Shown piece by piece: positions 9,371 through 17,500 of a stretch of DNA of 17,500 bases; the first letter of the stretch is position 1; the number at the start of each line of letters is the position of its first letter. Under the pieces are notes generated by a model that did no database searches, was not told the DNA's origin, and was given only the letters and a program-made list of their open reading frames with translations. This DNA is from Chrysomallon squamiferum (Eukaryota; Mollusca; Gastropoda; Neomphalida; Peltospiridae): assembly GCA_012295275.1 (NCBI GenBank), contig CM022671.1:21952822-21970321 (forward strand). Direction: 5' to 3'. The position numbers and the translations under genes are program-made.

Positions 9371-9843
9371 TTTTCAGTGTTAGCTGAGATAGTAAATACT
9401 ATATTTATTCACCAAGTGCACAAGTTCTGCTTCTGACTTTTAAAAAACAACAACAACACACACATGAAATATAGAATTTTGGACAGCTTTACAACATTTT
9501 CATGTGTTCGTATCTTGTAATTTAAAAAAACTGCAAAAAAAAACAAACAACAACATATTTATCACTGAACAATTAGTAATTCTAGTCATACTGATATCTG
9601 TACCATTACATTAATACTAGACAGAATAATGTAAAACAAGCTACAGCTCTGGGGTAGGGTGGTAGCTGCCATGAGGTGGACCCGAGGACTAATTTCCAAT
9701 TCTAACCAGTTCCCAATATTTAAATAACTCACAGGAGTGACCCTTCTCAATGCACCATGTGTGTTATTTCCTGTTCCAACAGCATCAAACTTCAGGGAGA
9801 TATCATTGTGGTGAATATAAACATTTAATAACTGATCCTTTTT
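9371..9843. other. Non-coding with a small GC-richer patch
   Basis: 9645-9700 is GC-richer and has an AGCTAC / GTAGCT inverted pair around GCTCTGGGGTAGGG. I could not recognise it. No open frame spans it. Confidence 0.4.
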
Positions 9844-10132
9844 CTGTTACAAATGTTTACTTTATCAGATTTTCAGTATGTCATATTTATGTATATACTT
9901 ATGCATATGCTCTATATCCCACATTCAGTACGTCATATCTAGTTACAAATGTACATTTTAGTATGTAACATATATTTACAAATGTACATTTTATCCTGTT
10001 TTATATAAACTACTTTCAAATATACATATGTGTCTTATCTCTTTACAAATACACACTTCATCCTATATTAAGTATTTCATATCTTCTTACAAATACATAC
10101 ACTTTATGTCATGTTCAGTATATCATACTATC
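9844..10132. repeat. Degenerate tandem repeat of about 45-60 bp
   Basis: Words TTACAAATGTACATTTTATC, TCAGTATGTCATAT and CATATCTTCTTACAAATACA recur about five times with drift. Two open plus-strand frames here (9750-9968, 10028-10213) derive from the repeat and lack other support. Confidence 0.55.
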
Positions 10133-10474
10133 CTACACTGCCATTCAGTTCAAACAGTAATTCCACTTCTGTATGATTTTTGTCACCCCAACAACAAAAT
10201 ATTGTCATTGTAAGTAGAAACTGAACAATACAGATGTTTGATGACCTTGTAACTGATTATACCTTCTTGCTTTGACAAGACCCCCCCCCCCTCCTGCCAG
10301 TCCCTGGGGAGAGGGGAACATGACAGACTGGACTTGTTGCTCTTTTGACAGTCGTACATCTTTGTGTTGTTGTAAACGTTGTCACAAAGTTAACATGAAT
10401 ATGTAAACAGTGTGAAATGGAGAAAAACAAGAATGTGTGAAAAGAAACGAAAGAGGTTTTTGTAAGCAATGGGT
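10133..10474. other. Non-coding, with an 11-nt poly-C
   Basis: A C11 run at 10281-10291 is followed by CTCCTGCCAG and CCCTGGGGAGAGGGG, which is unusual in this AT-rich setting. No gene is supported. Confidence 0.45.
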
Positions 10475-10750
10475 ACTGTGTGGTGTGTGTGTGACTTGGT
10501 GTGATAAAACTCTTTTGTTACTGTGTGGTGTGTGTGTGACTTGGTGTGATAAAACTCTTTTGTTACTGTGTGGTGTGTGTGTGACTCGGTGTGATAAAAC
10601 TCTTTTGTTACTGTGTGGTGTGTGTGTGACTTGGTGTGATAAAACTCTTTTGTTACTGTGTGGTGTGTGTGTGACTTGGTGTGATAAAACTATTTTGTTA
10701 CTGTGTGGTGTGTGTGTGTGTGTGACTTGGTGTGATAAAACTCATTTGTT
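10475..10750. repeat. 45-bp minisatellite, six copies, frame-preserving
   Basis: Units begin at 10475, 10520, 10565, 10610, 10655 and 10700. Each reads ACTGTGTGGTGTGTGTGTGA then CTTGGTGTGATAAAACTCTTTTGTT with one or two changes. The last has an extra 6 bp of GT. All lengths are multiples of three, so a plus-strand frame from 10437 to 10832 stays open with a 15-residue unit (LLLLCGVCVTWCDKT). No start context, splice signals or conserved domain support it as a protein. Confidence 0.95.
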
Positions 10751-10867
10751 ACTGTACAGTTATTTAGTTCTTAAGTTTTGTTTGTTTGTTTGTTTTGATA
10801 TACTTGTTGTTTATTTTATTTATTTGATCTAATATTTGTCCTTTTTGCTTTCTTTTTCTTTTTTTCT

Positions 10868-10922
10868 AATACTACTACTACTAATAATAATAATAATAAT
10901 AATAATAAGAAGAAGAAGAAGA
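10868..10922. repeat. Compound (ACT)n-(AAT)n-(AAG)n microsatellite
   Basis: ACT, AAT and AAG triplet blocks follow one another without interruption. Confidence 0.95.
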
Positions 10923-11129
10923 AAAAAAATATTAAAAAGCCACAGAGATATTTTATATACAAAAATTTAGTATACATCTGAGACCAGTGAATCAGTACTG
11001 GTCTACAATAAACACTTTGATAAAGATGTATTGTATTTCTAAACTCTTTATGATGTAATACATAAATAAACAATGAATTAATCCTTTGTAAAAACAACAA
11101 CAAAAAAAAAAAAAAATGTGGCATCTTTT

Positions 11130-11560
11130 GAATATAAAGGAAGAATGTAGTGCATTTACAAACAGTTTATTTTTTTTTTAAAAACAGTGCAGTGTATTTT
11201 ATGCTATTCTGGGTGAATGAATGGTATTATAACAATTATACCAATTCAACGTATTTGTATACAAAATTCTGGGATTTATTTTGAATGACATGCTAGAAAT
11301 TAAATAATTGTAACAACATAGTACATTTTTGAATGTAATACATTTACAAACAATCAAATTCATTTTGTATACAGTGTGTGAACGTATACATTCATAAATA
11401 GTTAAAATCATTTAAAAACAATAACAATCTAGTACATTTGTTTACGTGTATGGTGACACAATGTCATTTGTTCATAAACAGGGAACTGTTACATAGAAAA
11501 TAATTCTAACAATATAGTACATTTTTATACAGGGTGTGAATGTAAAACATTCACAGGCAA
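11130..11560. repeat. Degenerate repeat of AT-rich units (TAGTACATTT, GTATACA, ACATTTACAAACA)
   Basis: Words such as TAACAACATAGTACATTTTT, CAATCTAGTACATTTG and ACAATATAGTACATTTTTATAC recur at roughly 100-120 bp intervals, together with ACAGTGTGTGAA/ACAGGGTGTGAA. The similarity is visible but loose. Confidence 0.45.
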
Positions 11561-12094
11561 AGATTACTGTCATAACAAGTTACAATACATTACATTGTTA
11601 CAGAACTGGTGGGTAATACAAATAAAAACAATGGATCCAGTTAGAACAGTGTATTACTGCCTGACACTGACAGGCTTGTATCCAAAATATATTCAAGTAT
11701 GTAAATATAAAAATACAAAGTAACCAAATTCATTTCTTCATTTCTCAATGCACTGAAGCGTCAACAACACGTTATATTTATTTTAACGAAACTTTTAAGA
11801 GAAACAGCTAGAGTTCTAATTGAAATTTTCAATACTGCAGCATTACCCTGGTCTTAACACGAATAAAGCAAAAATAATTTAATACAAGAAAGAAGCCGGA
11901 TAAAGAAATAAAGAAAATAACTAACAAAAAAACAAACAAACAAAAACACCCACTGCTTTCGTTTTGATTTCTTTTTTTAGACCGCTATCGTTTTCAGTTA
12001 CAGATGCTCTTTTTTTTTTTTTTTTTTTTCTCACTCTCAAAAAAACCACCACACATATTTTTTTAACGTTATCAACAAGCAGAATGAATCTTAC
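11561..12094. other. Non-coding, AT-rich
   Basis: Nothing recognisable beyond the poly-T at 12010 and the splice-like word at 12086-12106 described with the candidate first exon. Confidence 0.45.
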
Positions 12095-12279
12095 CTTTCT
12101 TACAGATATGTTCCTCTGTATTGTTTCCTATCAATACAGTGAGAATCCGAGCTTGTCATAGAGGCACACACAGTTTATCAAAACTTAACACACACTCACT
12201 CACACACAGTGACAATATCCCTTCAGTCTAGCATAGCCGCTAGAGTAGCAGTGGTAGTGGTGGTGGTGGTAGCAGTACT
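12095..12279 (-). other. Candidate non-coding first exon of the minus-strand gene
   Basis: The minus strand has a strong donor at 12095/12094 (AGAAAG|GTAAGATTC). It also has an initiator-like TTCAGTACT with its A at 12279, giving a 185-nt exon. Splicing to the acceptor at 4782 would give a 7.3-kb first intron and put the ATG 15 nt into exon 2. This is a model from signals only. The same bases read on the plus strand could also serve as an acceptor (CTTTCTTACAG at 12096-12106). Confidence 0.3.
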
Positions 12280-12410
12280 GAAGTAAGATCTAAACAGCGC
12301 TATGTGCCTGCGCTGTGTTTGTATCTCCCTCTTTCACTGGCACGACCCCGGCCAATCACAGTTCTGTGTGTGTGCGGCGTGCTGTAAGGTTATTGTGTAA
12401 GTGAGGCAGA
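12280..12410 (-). promoter_or_regulatory. Candidate CpG-containing promoter with a CCAAT box
   Basis: A local patch contains about seven CpG dinucleotides within about 180 bp (GCCGC, GCGC twice, CACGACCCCGG, GCGGCG), where neighbours have very few. GGCCAATCA at 12350-12358 is a textbook NF-Y (CCAAT) site, which acts in either orientation. It lies 73 bp from the minus-strand initiator at 12279, the usual distance. A GTAAGT at 12397-12402 could be a plus-strand donor, so a bidirectional promoter is possible. Confidence 0.35.
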
Positions 12411-12933
12411 ATCACTTTAGCGTTATTTATATATTTTTATGTGTGTGTGTGTGTGTTGGGGTGGCGATGGTCGTTTTATGTGTGTATGTATGTACGTGCG
12501 TGTGTGTATATATATATAGGAAGTGCGTGTAAATATTTTGTGAGATTTTACAGTGTTCACAGAATGAGAATAAGTTTATTTTTGTATGGGTTGTATTTGT
12601 ATGTGTGTGTGTGTATATGTTTGATACTTGCATGTATATACCTGCATGAGTGTGTGTATGTATGGGTGTTCATGTATATCTGAAGCATGTGTATATGTAA
12701 TATTTGAATATTTTTATTTATATATAATTAATATTTTATTTCTTTCTTTCTTTCTTCGTCTTATTATTATTAGTCCTTTTTATATATATATATATTCTAC
12801 TTTCATTTTCATTACAATTAGTATAAACTATCATCATCGTATCCCTACTTCCTTAATCTTTTTTACTTTATTGAATTTCGTAGTAAACTTTTAATATCCA
12901 AAACGGCCAAGTTTTTTAATCACCACATTTTTG

Positions 12934-12934
<1 letters not shown>
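12411..12934. other. TG/TA and TTTC simple-sequence region
   Basis: Interrupted TG runs (12440-12505, 12600-12665) and a (TTTC)n run near 12738 account for the Cys/Val/Tyr-rich open frames. No gene is seen. Confidence 0.6.

Positions 12935-12983
<49 letters not shown>
12935..12983. repeat. (CT)24 microsatellite in the putative promoter zone
   Basis: A pure CT run lies 30 bp from the minus-strand initiator-like site at 13014. A (GA)n run is the binding word of GAGA-type factors in arthropods. Whether that matters here is unknown. Confidence 0.95.
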
Positions 12984-12986
<3 letters not shown>

Positions 12987-13010
12987 CGCTCAGTTCTGAG
13001 AGTTGCAGGA

Positions 13011-13042
13011 AGCTGAAGAAGAAAGAGCACGCGGTGTTTATA
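13011..13042 (-). promoter_or_regulatory. Candidate TATA box plus initiator, minus strand
   Basis: The minus strand reads TCTATTATAAACACCGCG, with TATAAA at 13042-13037, followed by TTCTTCAGCT. The initiator A (13014) is 28 bp from the first T of the TATA box. The patch 12985-13140 is again CpG-containing. Transcription from here would run straight into the (GA)n strand of the 12935-12983 microsatellite. It may be an alternative start for the same gene, or chance. Confidence 0.25.
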
Positions 13043-13161
13043 ATAGACCAAATTACCACGCTCACTGCAGGTTCACAACAGACAGGTTTCCTTACATCAA
13101 AGTAAACACATCCCAGGCAGCTGTAAACGAACGTGGCGTCTGCTACTAACAGACAAAACAC

Positions 13162-13198
13162 AGGAGGGAAGAAAGGGAGGGAAGAAAAAAAGGAGGGG
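13162..13198 (+). promoter_or_regulatory. 37-nt pure purine tract with four G-runs
   Basis: There is an unbroken A/G run with GGG at 13166-13168, 13175-13177 and 13179-13181 and GGGG at 13195-13198. One loop is long (13 nt), so any G-quadruplex would be weak. A triplex (H-DNA) conformer is also possible. It lies about 150 bp upstream of the putative minus-strand start at 13014. Confidence 0.4.
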
Positions 13199-13337
13199 CT
13201 TGTTTCTCTGCTGGTCGGACTCTGGGTGATGGGAAAAGGGGGAAGGAAGGGTGACTGGTGAAAGAGAAATGTTTATTAGTTATGAGGAGAGAGCTGAATA
13301 AGTTTTCTTTGTCTTGTTTTACATTTGGTAAAGTTTG

Positions 13338-13624
13338 TTACTGACCATTATTCGGTCACTGTTACTGGCCATCACAAGGTTACCATTACTGATCACAGTT
13401 TGGTCATTATTGCTGGTCACTATCCACTATTAGGTCACTATTACTGACACTATACTGACATTATTGTTGTATTTACAGGTTGCTATTACTAACCATTTTT
13501 GGTTCACTAATACTGACCAGCACTTCGACACACTATTACTGATCACTATTAGTTGACTGTTACTGATCACTGTCAGGTCACTGTTACTAACCACTATTGG
13601 GTCACTATTAATGGTCACTATTAG
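13338..13624. repeat. 24-bp minisatellite (about GGTCACTATTACTGATCACTATTA), about 12 diverged copies
   Basis: The array alternates GGTCA and TGACC/TGATC words around TATTACT. Its best preserved part is 13535-13624. A minus-strand frame shows the matching eight-residue repeat (VISNSxxx), which I treat as an artefact. Confidence 0.85.
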
Positions 13625-13791
13625 GAGACTACGACCAACCAGATAAAAGTCAGTATTACTGATATCTCTGTATACAAACTGAACAGTTGTGTAATGAAGA
13701 CTGGTGTTCTGTGTAGTTGACAAGGGGGTTATGGAAAAGGGCAGTGACCCAGTATGAGAGTCAGACAGAAGATAAATGAGGTGGGGCAGAG

Positions 13792-14550
13792 GGTGTTCTG
13801 TTTCAAAACTAGATCGTAATGGAAATGTTTTTTTTTTTTTTTTTTTTTGTTTTTGTTTTTAGTTAATTAATTATTTCAGAAACTACAGAAATGTTTTTTT
13901 ATATATATATATATAAGAACTCTTAAGCTCAACATTCTTGTCATAAATTTATTTTTTATTTCCAGATTTTATTATTATTATGTTTTTTTATTTAAAAATT
14001 TTGAAAATGTCTTATTTATGTGTCATTTGAAAATCATAAAATCTGGAAAATGTTTATAGCTTTCTTTTAATTCTCATCATTAAACTGTTATTTTATACTG
14101 CTGGATTAGAAACATATTTCAAAATGTTTACTCATAATGAATAAATTCATCATAAATGTGAAGATTTAATAAATAAAAAAAGTAAAAAAAAAAAGAAAAC
14201 TAATATACAAAAAAAAAAATAGGAATAGTACAAAAGAAAACAGGAATTGAGTTCTGAGTATATTTTTATGTATTTTATTTTGTATTTTTTTCTTTTCTTT
14301 TTATTTTATTACAGTTATTTTATTTCATTTCGTTTTACATTATTTCATTTCACTTCATTTCAGTTTATTAATATTTTTTTAAATTTTATTTTAATTTTAT
14401 TATACTTTTTTTTTTTTTTTTTTTTCCATTTCATTTATTTTATTTACGGGGTAGCTTTAGATTATTCCCCCCAAAAAGTGTCAAAATTACCAAAGAAAAA
14501 CTGCAGTCTACTTGGGTTTCCGTTGAAATCTGGTTTTGAAACAGAACACC
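13792..14550. repeat. Inverted pair of 22-nt words (21/22 identical), 715 bp apart
   Basis: GGTGTTCTGTTTCAAAAC at 13792-13809, plus four further bases, is the reverse complement of 14529-14550 with a single mismatch. Weaker similarity continues for about 15 bp on both sides (GAGGTGG..GGCA outside, AGAT..AA.GGAAA inside). These may be two copies of one dispersed element in opposite orientation, or decayed terminal inverted repeats. No transposase is seen between them. Confidence 0.7.
13849..14460. other. Very AT-rich spacer
   Basis: TATATA, poly-A and TTTCATTT words dominate. The plus-strand open frame 14247-14645 is simple sequence in its first half. Only its last ~60 codons (14450-14645) are of normal complexity, and a second frame is open there too. 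Confidence 0.5.
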
Positions 14551-14566
14551 GTTTGCCACATTACCA

Positions 14567-14610
14567 CCTCGCTGATATCTCCCGGACTATCACAAATAAT
14601 TTCAGCGAGG
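14567..14610. repeat. Perfect 9-bp inverted repeat CCTCGCTGA / TCAGCGAGG
   Basis: Arms are at 14567-14575 and 14602-14610 with a 26-nt spacer that includes CCCGG. A smaller AGGTGGT / ACCACCT pair (14647-14653, 14665-14671) follows nearby. Confidence 0.85.
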
Positions 14611-14671
14611 CATTATATATGTGTTTTTATTTCACTATCTCTTAGGAGGTGGTCAGTATAAGTTACCACCT

Positions 14672-15735
<1,064 letters not shown>

Positions 15736-15847
15736 TCACATACAAACAGATAAATCAATACTGTGTTTTCAGCTATTAAATTTATAAGATTTTGACATAT
15801 AAAACAATATCCTATTCCAAATATAGTGTTTGGTATTCAAAATATAC

Positions 15848-15856
15848 TACACACAC

Positions 15857-15903
<47 letters not shown>

Positions 15904-15941
15904 CACACACACACACACGCACACACACACACACACACACT
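15848..15941. repeat. (AC)47 microsatellite with three G interruptions
   Basis: Interruptions (CGC in place of CAC) occur at 15861, 15897 and 15919. It ends 38 bp before the candidate exon at 15979. Confidence 0.97.
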
Positions 15942-15978
15942 GATTATAAACAAACACGGTATCTAAATTATTTAACAG

Positions 15979-16121
15979 CGCACTGCCAGAGTGGACAGAC
16001 ATTTTCACGAGACCATAAACCAGAAAATGCTGCTGCTGCAGCTGCAGCGGCAAAGATGGATGGCTCCACACAAGCAGCATAACGAGACGATTTCTGTGTT
16101 ACAACGGAGGAGACAACCCAG
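15979..16121 (+). CDS. Candidate internal coding exon, unidentified protein, plus strand
   Basis: The segment is flanked by ATTTAACAG| (15978) and |GTAAAC (16122) with CCCAG before the donor. It is open for 47 codons plus two bases, and GC-rich compared with its surroundings. The peptide contains RVDRHFHETINQK, then LLLQLQRQRW and a basic end with QRRRQP. It looks like a charged amphipathic helix, and I cannot assign a family. The +2 frame (Ala8 run) and one minus-strand frame are also open, because the centre is CTG/CAG-like (16029-16052). The minus strand even has an acceptor-like ACACAG at 16101-16106. The exon's reality is therefore reasonable but its strand and frame are uncertain. Confidence 0.35.
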
Positions 16122-16937
16122 GTAAACAAATCAGTCACAGTGGACAGTTTTACAGCCCACAACTGACCACTGGGCAAGTTCATAAACATCAGACAAGTGC
16201 TCTCATTAGCTAGATGCTGGTCTCCTTTTTTTTTTTTTTTTTTTTTTTTTACTCCCGGTTTCGGATTAACAAAATCTGTTCCCCTCCCTACTGACAATGA
16301 CGTGGGGATAAAGATTTATCAGGATTTTTATAAGAGTCTGATTGATGAACGAAGTTCATGTTTAGTTCAGTTTGTTTGCTTCAACATAAAAAGCTGTACA
16401 CTAATTTAATTATGACTCGGTCCAGCAGGAGATAATGGTTTCGCATGTAGTCTGACTGTAGCTGCAGTAATGATTTGGTGGATGGGAACTTAATCAGAGT
16501 GGTGCTGGTCATTATTTCAGGAATGTTTTTGCTTCTTTTTTTTTTTTTTTTTGTATTAGTAAAGAACTTAGAAAATTAGTGTGTTGATATGGAAGAGTTA
16601 AAATTTATTATCATTTACTTTTTTTTTTATCTTTATCTGACTGTTTGTCTGTAGTTATCAGCATGTCTGTCTGTCTGGGTCTATCTCTGTCTCCCTCTTC
16701 CCTTTCCTCTCTCTTTATTTCTATGTCTTTCATTCTCTGTCTATTTATCTCATTTTCTTTTTTCTTTCTGTTTATCTCTCTCTCTCACCCATCCTACCTC
16801 CACTTTTTTTCTCACACGTATATTTTGGTAATTCTTTACAACTAATAAATCTTTTGGGAAATGTTTTTCTTCTTTTCTTTACCAATATCAGTTCTATTTG
16901 CATTTTTTTTCTTTTTCTTCTTCTTCTTCTACATTTC
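16122..16937. other. Presumed intron between candidate plus-strand exons
   Basis: It contains two long poly-T tracts and a CT/TCTG-rich pyrimidine stretch (16630-16800) leading towards the acceptor at 16939. No open frame has coding character. Confidence 0.4.
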
Positions 16938-16939
16938 AG

Positions 16940-17263
16940 GGTAAAATGATTTTTCACAGCTGGTTGCAGTGTGAGTTAAGTGGTATATTCGTATGTAGAC
17001 GAGACATATCACCGATATTAACCAGCAGGGAGTTATGCTTCTGTGTAATACAAATGTCTCGATTCCAACACTTCCACAGCATTCAGCCCAGAATGTTATC
17101 AAAACGATTTTCAGTTACATACCTCTTTCAACAATGCAAAGTTATGTCTATGAAATACCATTGTAAATGTCTTGGTGATTTGATAAAAAAAAAAAAAAAA
17201 ATTATCGTAATGTTAGGTTACCCAGGTTCAATTCCCATCATCACCAGCGTGAATGTAGGTTAA
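16940..17263 (+). CDS. Candidate exon or microexon after a strong splice acceptor
   Basis: A classic acceptor (TTCTTCTTCTACATTTCAG, AG at 16938-16939) follows a T/C-rich tract. The following frame is open to a stop at 17263, about 107 codons, but it includes a Lys run from poly-A at 17185-17201 and a tRNA-B-box-like segment. Neither is convincing coding sequence. A GTGAGT donor at 16971 would instead give a 31-nt microexon (16940-16970). No family recognised. The acceptor is the best supported part. Confidence 0.2.
   Translation, partial: GKMIFHSWLQCELSGIFVCRRDISPILTSRELCFCVIQMSRFQHFHSIQPRMLSKRFSVTYLFQQCKVMSMKYHCKCLGDLIKKKKKIIVMLGYPGSIPIITSVNVG
17225..17235 (+). other. Isolated pol III B-box-like word GGTTCAATTCC
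   Basis: It matches the B-box consensus fully but has no convincing A box 30-60 bp upstream and no cloverleaf. It could be the remnant of a SINE whose left part is lost. Confidence 0.25.
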
Positions 17264-17500
17264 CATATTAGTTTTCTTACTGGTTTGTCTAAAAAAAAAA
17301 AGAATTTATTTTTCACAAGATACCTTTTTTTTTTTAACTCCACCCTTGTTTATGGAAAGGTCACCCAGCAGAAAAAAATGGCACCAATAGAATAATGAAG
17401 GGGAAAATGTTTTGTTCATAAAAGAGAGGGATTCTTTATCTGTGATAGGTAAAACTTTAAAAATAATATTCATTATAAAATTTAAATAAATAAATAAAAG
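17264..17500. other. AT-rich non-coding edge
   Basis: Poly-A and poly-T words and several AATAAA-type strings occur. No gene is seen. Confidence 0.4.

Noticed and set aside
14247-14645. 132-codon plus-strand frame with a complex C-terminal half
   Set aside because: The first half is T-rich simple sequence. The second half overlaps the inverted-repeat arms, a second frame is also open there, and no donor or family is recognisable.
17180-17260. tRNA gene around the GGTTCAATTCC word
   Set aside because: No acceptor stem, anticodon arm or A box can be placed; poly-A occupies the expected position.
16898-17263. 121-codon plus-strand frame as a complete gene
   Set aside because: It starts inside a poly-T/TTC tract and includes a Lys run from poly-A; only the splice acceptor within it is persuasive, so it is kept only as a low-confidence exon.

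Overview
This is an AT-rich, repeat-laden piece of an animal nuclear genome. It has no bacterial-style operons, no rRNA or tRNA gene, no CRISPR and no intact transposon. Long (TG/CA)n, (CT)n, (TA)n and ACAT/GATA microsatellites alternate with poly-A/T tracts and several home-made minisatellites. That texture, plus one degenerate tRNA-SINE-like core, fits a lophotrochozoan. A mollusc is my best guess, and a cephalopod is plausible, but nothing here proves the clade. Most long open frames in the window are by-products of simple repeats.

The only gene piece I trust is a coding exon on the minus strand at 4781-4467. It has a 3' splice site, a short 5'UTR, an ATG in good initiation context, 100 codons and a CAG|GTTAGT donor. 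The peptide has a short basic N-terminus, one hydrophobic segment and then a basic, probably helical stem, which is type II signal-anchor architecture. The rest of the protein lies off the left edge, since I find no further exon in 1-4460. Just upstream in transcript order, the 3' splice site and start codon have been tandemly duplicated (176-bp offset) inside a 0.7-kb TTA/TTG-type tract.

A possible promoter for this gene lies about 7.5 kb upstream. A CpG-containing island at 12.2-12.4 kb carries a GGCCAATCA box, an initiator-like TCAGTAC 73 bp away on the minus strand, and a strong minus-strand donor (AAAG|GTAAGA) at 12095/12094. A second GC-richer patch at 13.0-13.26 kb has a minus-strand TATAAA 28 bp from a TCAGCT initiator and a G-rich purine tract. 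To the right, a plausible plus-strand exon (15979-16121, 47 open codons) and a strong plus-strand splice acceptor (16939) suggest a second, possibly divergent gene. Both are unproven.

Layout: 1-4460, presumed intron with microsatellite clusters at 2.45-2.74 and 3.06-3.39 kb and a minisatellite of about 80-95 bp at 3.81-4.35 kb; 4467-5475, exon, duplicated splice site and trinucleotide tract; 5852-6300, 21-bp minisatellite rich in TGACCTTGG; 6.3-12.0 kb, presumed intron with (AG)29, a degenerate array at 9.84-10.13 kb and a six-copy 45-bp array at 10475-10750; 12.1-13.3 kb, putative promoter/first exon zone; 13338-13624, 24-bp minisatellite; 13.8-14.7 kb, inverted repeats; 15.47-15.94 kb, very long (TC)n and (CA)n; 15.98-17.26 kb, candidate plus-strand exons.
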